From Thuidium tamariscinum (Eukaryota; Streptophyta; Bryopsida; Hypnales; Thuidiaceae), in NCBI GenBank assembly GCA_947034885.2, contig OX344749.2:2247501-2311500 (forward strand): 64,000 nt of DNA, read 5' to 3'. Positions 60,250 to 64,000 of this stretch are shown piece by piece; position 1 is the first letter of the stretch; each line of letters starts with the position of its first letter. Both the position numbers and the translations under genes were made by a program. The notes under the pieces were generated by a model. That model worked only from the letters and a program-made list of their open reading frames with translations. It was not told where the DNA came from and ran no database searches.

Positions 60250-63200
60250 CTACGAAACCGAGCCTTCACCCATCACGACAGAATACTCACCGCCAGCAGC
60301 CACCAGCTTCTCCACACGTGCAACGATATGCTTGCCGTACGTGTACTTCTTCAGTGCATGTAAATGCACACGAATACGACCCAGCAATAGTTCACGCTGC
60401 GACTCGTCGCAGGTCTCCAGCACCTTTTGGACAACATAGTTTGCGAACTGGTCTTTCATCATAGCCTGCAAAAAAATAAAAAATAAAAGAGACGCCTCCT
60501 GGTGAGCATCTCGCTGACAAACAATTGCGATCAGACCGCGGTCGTGACACGCAGCAACTGCGATACCACCATCCACCACAGAAATGCCAACCCCTGAAAC
60601 GGATGGGTGTCCTCCATGCAAGAAACCAACAGCTTCCCGAAATCACACTCGGCATTCCAGGCATCGTTCCGGCACGAACCTACGCTGCACCAGGCAAAAA
60701 AGACTACGCCCGTTGCTTCATGCTTTGCCACACAAAGCAACTGTCCAAGATCATTCAACAAGTCACTCTCAAGCACCTTCCCCTCGTACCTGCAGCGGCT
60801 CATTCTCGTCGGTCAGGCCAAGCATTTCGTCGATCAAAATCTGACGCTCCACCGGGCCACCATACTCCAAGCACTTCTCCACCACGTTAGACGCAAACTT
60901 GTGTTGACTCATTTGTACAATTTGCCCGGCCAGCTTCGTTATGATCTCGGTTCTCTCGTTATCGCGGCCGTGCTCTAGCACATGCTGAAACCACACAAAC
61001 GTCAGCAAATCATGCCAGACATACCCCATTGTGAACACAATCATGACGTACACACTGGAACTCGTCACACTCACGATTCCAAACGACAACAAAGTCACAG
61101 CTACCGCTGAAACTCACGAAACACAATACGAGCGCCACGACGCTGACCTGCACCACGTAGTTGCCGTACTGATCTTGAGCAAGAGCACATGTCGAACGTA
61201 AAATCTCCTCCATGATGCCCTTCTGCTTCTGCTCGTCGGTGCAGTGCTCCAGAACCCTCTGAATCAACGGACAACACATGCCAGAATGAGCAATCCGCAC
61301 AAAACCAACAGAAACACGACGTCAACAAACACCAACGCATGAGACTGTGCCTTCCCAGTACAGCGCTTTACCTGGATCACCCGGCATCCATACGGATGCG
61401 TGGAAAGCGTCACCACTTGATTGTAAAACGCAGAGATGATAAAATGGATTTTGTCGGGGGGCACGCACTCAATGCACTTCTGGATCACGTGGTTTCCGTT
61501 CTGGTCTCGCACGCATCGCATCACGTGCCCATCCAACTCCGACACCAACTGAGTCTGCTGGTCCACATCCACCACCTCCAGCGCCTGACCACATGCCCGA
61601 AAAACACATCAATGACGCTTGTCCAAGCCACAACCTCCGTTCCATGCCACGTCCCACCCTCCATACCAACCGAAACACCCATCGCTCACTCCTCCACAAC
61701 CAGTCCTCAAACCATTCCAGCTCTACAAACAGACCCCTCACAGCGACCCCAGGTGCCTTACCTTCTGAATCACCCTGCAGCCGTACATCTGCAAACTCAA
61801 CACCAGAACATGCCCCACCAACTGACTTGCCAACTCTCGTCGCTGTTGCTGAGTCCCATGCTCGAAGAACTGCCACAAAAACAAAAAACGAGTCAAGCTT
61901 CCAGCCTTCCACACCCACGGAACAACACGGGACGCCCTCGGCTGCAGAGACCGCACATATCAAACGAAGCCCGCTGCTCCCCAGCGGATCGAAACGACAC
62001 CAGAATCCATCCAAACTCACACAAACCTTCCAATTTCCAATCGCACCCACCAATGGAAGCCCTCCTACCTTCTGAATGACGTAATTGCCGAAAACATCCG
62101 TCATCAGCGTCAGAGCTCGCGGAAGCACCTCCTGAAAAACCATGTTCTTGTCCTCGGGAGTCGCGGTTTCCAGCTTCTGCTGGATGAACCGGCTCCCATG
62201 CTGATCGGCACTGCACACCAACACAGACGACTCGGTCATCGTTCACACTTCACAACATCCAACAAGCATATCAACTCGGTACTAATCCACAACTCATTCG
62301 CGACACTTCTCCACTCAATGTATCACCACCGCAGGCACAACTGAAACCCGGGGCCTCACAGCACATGCAACGGGAAACGGCCGTACCTGAACTCCACCAC
62401 GTGCCCTGCGATGTCCGACAGCTCGAATCTCCTCGTCTTGCTGTTCTTGAATTCCTCCAACAACGAAGAGCCCCGCACCTCCTCCGCCGGCTCGCTCGAC
62501 TTCTGCGCTTGCCACCCTGCATACGCGGTGCCACTGCCGGACCCCAAGTTCCCGGAACTCGTCCTGGATGCGGAAGACAGACGGATGTTGCGCTCGTCAC
62601 GCCTCATGGCGAAACTGCCTGGACCCACCGGGGACCCGGGCAACACCGGACTCGTCAGCGGCGAGTTGTTGAAGGCCACCATACCCACTCCGGGAGGACT
62701 GCCGTAGTACGCAGGGCTCACCGAACCGCTCTTCTGGCTCGCGACCGGGATACCCATGGAACCCGCCCTCGCAAACGGAGACTTCTGCTCGCCGCTGTAA
62801 CCCAGCATCGCGCTCAGCTGGTTCTTCTGAAGCTCCACCATGTCGACATGACCTCCCGACATGTAATTCCTCAACAGCGACGGGTCCAGGGAAGCTGCAC
62901 GAGCCTCCTCCGCCGCTCGCGCGTACTGCAAATAAAGGGGATCGTGCATCTGGGGCGACGCTTGACCCCCATACTTGTAAAGATTCTGCATCTCCACGGC
63001 AGCTTGCGCAGGAGAACCCGGCACGCCCGCCCGAACACCCATGCTCGCAAGAGCAGCCGCGGTCGCCGGATCAAAAACAGGAGGAGGGTACCCGCCCATC
63101 ATCGGGCCAAGCATGGCGGGGTTCACGGGGTAACCACCCAACCCATACTGCGGACCATACACAGCTGCGGAGTTCATGTTCGCATAATACGGGTTCTGCT

Positions 63201-64000
63201 GGGCCATGTACATTGCAGCAGCTGCCGCCGCATACATGTTCGCCGGGGTGGTGCTGCCCTGCAGATTCGCTTGAAGTCCGGTTCCTTGACCTGGCGGGGT
63301 TGCCATCCCAGGCACGCCAAACTTATGCTGACCACGGTATCCAGAGTCCACACCCGAATACAACTGCTGCTGCTGCTGCTGCTGCAAAGTCTGAGAATAT
63401 GCCAAGGCCTGAGACCGAGCACACAGCGGCAAGACTTCGTTACACATTGCACCGATCTCACGTTCACCCCATAAAAAAGGACAGAACAAGCCCTGCCTCT
63501 ATCAAAGTCGCAAAGAGGGAAACCTATGAAAGCCGCAAAGAGATCAGTGCTACACACCTGGGCCGCCTGGGCCTGAGCTTGGGCCTGAGCTTGGGCCTGA
63601 GCCTGAGCCTGAGCCTGAGCAGCTAGTTGCGCCCGCTGCTGCTGCTGCTGCTGCTGTCGTTGCTGCTGCTGCTGTTGCTGAAGACGCACTTGCTGTTGCT
63701 CCTGTTGCTGTTGCAGTTGTTGTTGTTGTTGCTGCTGCTGCTGCAGCAAATCCCTATTCTCCGTCGAACTAGAGGATCCCTGTATGTCCGCCATACTCAG
63801 CCCTTGCATGACTGCTACCAGGTCCGCATTACTTGCACTGGCGGGCCTCTTCATCTGAAGGGCATGAGCGAAATCGGCTGCAGTTGCACTGGACGCCCGA
63901 CCCAGGCCCACGCTTCTTGGGTCAGAGCCCTGGAAAGACATGTTCCCTCCGGAAAGCCCTGAAGTAGCGATCACAACAGCTCATCTGAGAATGTCAGTTC
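60250..64000 (-). CDS. Pumilio (PUF) RNA-binding protein, eight exons in window
   Basis: Binds UGUA-containing sites in mRNA 3' UTRs in the cytoplasm and represses or destabilises the transcripts. Minus-strand exons: 63558 to about 63980; 62387-63408; 62069-62210; 61762-61869; 61372-61584; 61148-61258; 60790-60984; 60250-60465 (stop TGA). All introns are short and GT-AG. About 800 residues are visible. The first two exons encode a Gln- and Ala-Gln-rich low-complexity region and a Gly/Pro/Ser-rich linker ([17 protein letters not shown]). The Pumilio domain starts near [18 protein letters not shown] and has eight repeats. Their base-contact residues are SR-Q, NY-Q, CR-Q, NH-Q, CR-Q, NY-Q, SN-E and NY-Q, which by the known PUF code read 5'-UGUAUAUA-3'. 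An in-frame TGA at 63981-63983 precedes the visible frame. The start is either the ATG at 63941 or, more likely for a group-I plant Pumilio, in exons beyond the right edge joined at an acceptor just downstream of that stop. Confidence 0.93.
63570..63745 (-). repeat. CAG/CAA and GCCCAG repeats coding for poly-Gln and Ala-Gln
   Basis: Interrupted CTG/TTG triplets (63637-63745 on the plus strand) encode about 40 mostly Gln residues. Directly following in the protein, hexanucleotide repeats (63570-63620) encode alternating Ala-Gln. A second, shorter CTG run at 63366-63386 encodes seven Gln in the next exon. Length is likely to vary between individuals. Confidence 0.9.

Noticed and set aside
59687-60439. 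250-codon plus-strand open frame
   Set aside because: It is antisense to the Pumilio last exon and its downstream region. The length reflects GC-rich sequence with few stops, and there is no domain.
62365-63474. 369-codon plus-strand open frame rich in Arg and His
   Set aside because: Exactly antisense to the large Pumilio exon. The minus-strand product has clear Pumilio features and intact splice sites.

Overview
This is nuclear DNA of a land plant. Two intron-containing genes of plant type (a chloroplast-envelope-type quinone oxidoreductase and a Pumilio RNA-binding protein) lie in a large, AT-rich background of plant-type transposable elements: a chromodomain Ty3/gypsy LTR retrotransposon, CACTA, hAT and TA-flanked miniature elements, and a decayed CACTA transposase gene. 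GC-rich coding exons against very AT-rich intergenic DNA would suit a lycophyte, fern, bryophyte or conifer-like genome. The sequence alone does not settle which.

Layout. 1-19.5 kb has no convincing host gene. It holds miniature elements, two diverged tandem arrays (unit about 215 bp at 6.15-7.57 kb; unit about 95 bp at 10.47-11.05 kb), a 376-bp perfect-ended palindrome and one hypothetical acidic protein on the minus strand (3.6-5.2 kb). 19.6-26.5 kb is an island of higher GC. It carries the three-exon quinone oxidoreductase gene (20129-21741, + strand) and several kb of flank with no recognisable gene. 26.7-28.6 kb holds a CACTA-type element and two further MITE-like elements, one of them a hAT type with a perfect 8-bp target duplication. 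31.4-33.1 kb holds the CACTA transposase relic and an orphan terminal exon. 33.2-39.6 kb is a run of four related elements whose ends read GGGTGATTGCAAGAAACACT, three of them carrying nested smaller elements. 40657-46815 is a structurally complete LTR retrotransposon with a 5-bp target duplication, LTRs about 3% diverged and several inactivating changes. 47.5-54.9 kb holds more miniature elements and relics. 55.49-56.37 kb is a near-identical partial copy of the quinone oxidoreductase gene that kept exon 2 and intron sequence but lost exons 1 and 3. 60250 to the right edge is the Pumilio gene on the minus strand, with eight exons and the whole eight-repeat RNA-binding domain in the window; its N-terminus probably lies beyond the right edge.

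The most unusual observations concern the retrotransposon. Next to the 5' LTR, where a tRNA primer site is expected, there is a 10-nt sequence exactly complementary to a site inside the LTR, near where transcription could start. This is the arrangement of self-primed Tf1/sushi elements. Gag and pol are in different frames and meet at a G GGA AAA heptamer in the correct phase for -1 frameshifting, followed after 8 nt by a predicted hairpin. The two host genes are unrelated in function: one is a plastid-associated NAD(P)H-dependent reductase, the other a cytoplasmic regulator of mRNA stability and translation.
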